In this document: in pieces, positions 62,507-64,000 of the stretch
How positions within the stretch are numbered: position 1 is the stretch's first letter
Layout of the letters: every line of letters begins with the position of its first letter
From: Scleromitrula shiraiana
Taxonomy: Eukaryota; Ascomycota; Leotiomycetes; Helotiales; Sclerotiniaceae
Assembly (NCBI GenBank): GCA_028455995.1
Contig: JABELC010000011.1
Location: 310,001-374,000, forward strand
DNA: 64,000 nt
Direction of reading: 5' to 3'
Translations under genes and position numbers: made by a program
Notes under the pieces: model-generated
Databases searched by the model: none
Told to the model about the DNA's origin: nothing
Seen by the model: only the letters and a program-made list of their open reading frames with translations

Positions 62507-63672
62507 ATGTCACTAAATACAGCATCCTCTGTCCTCAGACGGGCTCTTCTCTACGGTAATTCAATCCAATCCATTCCATTTTCCACCTACATAAAATTCA
62601 ACCCCTTATAACCATATGTATATATAAATAAACTGCCGGGCTAATATATACTCTCTACAACATCTAAGTCCCCTCCTCATCCCCCAAATTCCTCGAGAAA
62701 TCCCGCTCGTTAAAAGTCGATACCGTAGCCTACGATTTAGAAGATTCCGTCACGCTAGGAAATAAAGCTCTTGCACGTCAGAATATCGTGAAATTCCTCG
62801 GTGGTGAAAGACCGAAGGGTATAGGGGAGTATGTTATATGTATCTTATTCTTAGTCATATATGACATGATATATAATACTAACTAGACTTCCTAAATTAG
62901 AATTGCTGTTCGAATAAATAGCGTCCAATCCGGACTCGCCCTCGAAGATTTAACCAGCGTTCTCCAATCCCGCCATCTCGATACCCTTGTCATCCCCAAA
63001 GTAAACACCCCCTCCGACCTCCACTTTATAAACGACATACTGCGACATGTTCTTCCTTCCCGACATCCTTCCACACCTACCACATCCACATCCCCATCCC
63101 CTCCTCCCCTAAAAATCCTCGCCCTAATCGAATCCGCCCAATCTCTCATCCACCTCCCCCAAATCTGCACCGCCTCCCCCTACCTCTCAGGCCTAATCTT
63201 CGCCGCCGAAGATTTCTCCCTCGACCTCTCCCTAACCCGCACCCCCTCCCTCTCCGAATTTCTCTACGCCCGCTCCCACATCGCCACCTGCGCACGCGCA
63301 TTCAACCTCCCCTCCACCATCGACCTAGTCTGCACTTCCTACACCGGAGCCCCCGGTCTGCAGCGCTTAGAAGAAGAATGTCTTAATGGAAAGGGATTGG
63401 GGTTTAATGGGAAACAGTGTATTCATCCTAGCCAGGTGGAGATTGTGCAGAGGGCGTTTGGACCCGGGGAGGAGGAGCTGGAGTGGAGTGTTAGGGTTGT
63501 GGTTGCGGATGGGAAGGCGGAGGAGAAAGGGAGGGGCGCGTGGACGCTGGATGGAAAGATGATTGATAGGCCGGTTACGGAGAAGGCGAGGGAGGTGGTT
63601 GGGAAGGCGGAGGCGTGTGGGGTGGATGTGGAGAAGTTGAGGGAGAAGTGGAAGGATCAGGAACCGGAGTAA
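62507..63672 (+). CDS. HpcH/HpaI aldolase, citrate lyase beta-like protein (326 aa)
   Basis: Model join(62507..62555, 62669..62828, 62901..63672); introns 113 and 72 nt. Member of the CitE/CLYBL family of TIM-barrel C-C lyases, Mg-dependent, acting on acyl-CoA thioesters; the eukaryotic relative CLYBL is mitochondrial and uses malyl-CoA-type substrates. Evidence: RALLYVPSSSPKFLEKS start, metal-site strand VDTVAYDLEDSV, IAVRINSV, ALIESAQSLIHLP, the second metal-site motif FAAEDFSLDL, and GKQCIHPSQVEIV near the C-terminus. The specific substrate cannot be read from sequence. An Arg-rich start could be a weak targeting signal. Exon 3 turns from strongly C-rich to strongly G-rich near 63385. Confidence 0.9.
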
Positions 63673-64000
63673 TGGTTGGTTGATTGATTTGTGGATGATA
63701 TACTCTCAAGCTATCGATCTTGTTTCTTTATTCTCATTATGGTGCATCCCGTGCACCTCCTCGCCCTCTCCATATTCTTCTTGATCTGTTTACCTATCCG
63801 CTGTAAACCTATGTACGATTATAGTGTTAAAGCTACCGACTCTAACAAGCATTTGTCGGTATTTTGCGCACCTTTCTGGTAAATCTGCTTGTTGATATTT
63901 TTCGTTGATTCGCTATATATATCGGAAGATTGCGGCGTTTTCTTCGAGCTGGGACTCAGTAAAATCCAATGCTGAGGTATCAAGCTAATTACCGGGGGGA
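63673..64000. other. 3' flank to window end
   Basis: 328 bp after the CLYBL-like stop codon; no gene seen before the window ends. Confidence 0.6.

Overview
The window looks like nuclear DNA of a filamentous ascomycete, most likely a leotiomycete of the Botrytis/Sclerotinia type. This is an inference from short GT..AG introns (about 47-60 nt) with CTAAC-like branch points, AT-rich gene-sparse spacers full of microsatellites, a dispersed 5S rRNA gene, and the style of the encoded proteins. I found no transposon, virus or CRISPR array.

Layout: 1-9 kb is gene-poor, with a possible small membrane-protein ORF broken at a G21 tract, a frame-disrupted membrane-protein gene and a 5S rRNA gene. 9-18.5 kb holds a 1333-aa homeodomain/C2H2 factor (minus), then a divergent pair: the molybdopterin synthase small subunit (minus) and a mitochondrial RNase II/R-type exoribonuclease (plus). 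19.6-27.6 kb holds a secreted Thr/Ser-rich probable GPI protein and a WD40 protein. 29-33.6 kb holds a tRNA-Ile-like gene and three damaged copies of one small lysine-rich protein family. 35.9-46 kb holds a BAH-PHD chromatin reader, a DUF3602 protein, the mitochondrial phosphate carrier, a CBS-domain protein and glucose-6-phosphate dehydrogenase. 47-64 kb holds a decayed ORF, ribosomal protein eL33, a DUF2406 protein, VMA21, a FUN30-type SNF2 remodeler, a CENP-V/GFA protein and a citrate lyase beta-like protein.

The intact genes are mostly unrelated housekeeping or regulatory genes; there is no operon or biosynthetic cluster. I rebuilt exon structures by hand from splice sites and reading frame, and each accepted model closes in frame. 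The most unusual signals are: (1) three paralogs decaying side by side at 30.3-33.6 kb; (2) a repeated switch from C-rich to G-rich sense strand inside the last exons of many genes; (3) five diverged copies of a roughly 60-70-aa repeat after the homeodomain and zinc fingers; (4) a G6PD intron carrying an alternative in-frame start; (5) a 10-nt and a 21-nt exon; (6) a molybdopterin-synthase C-terminus ending Ser-Gly with a cryptic intron that would give Gly-Gly.
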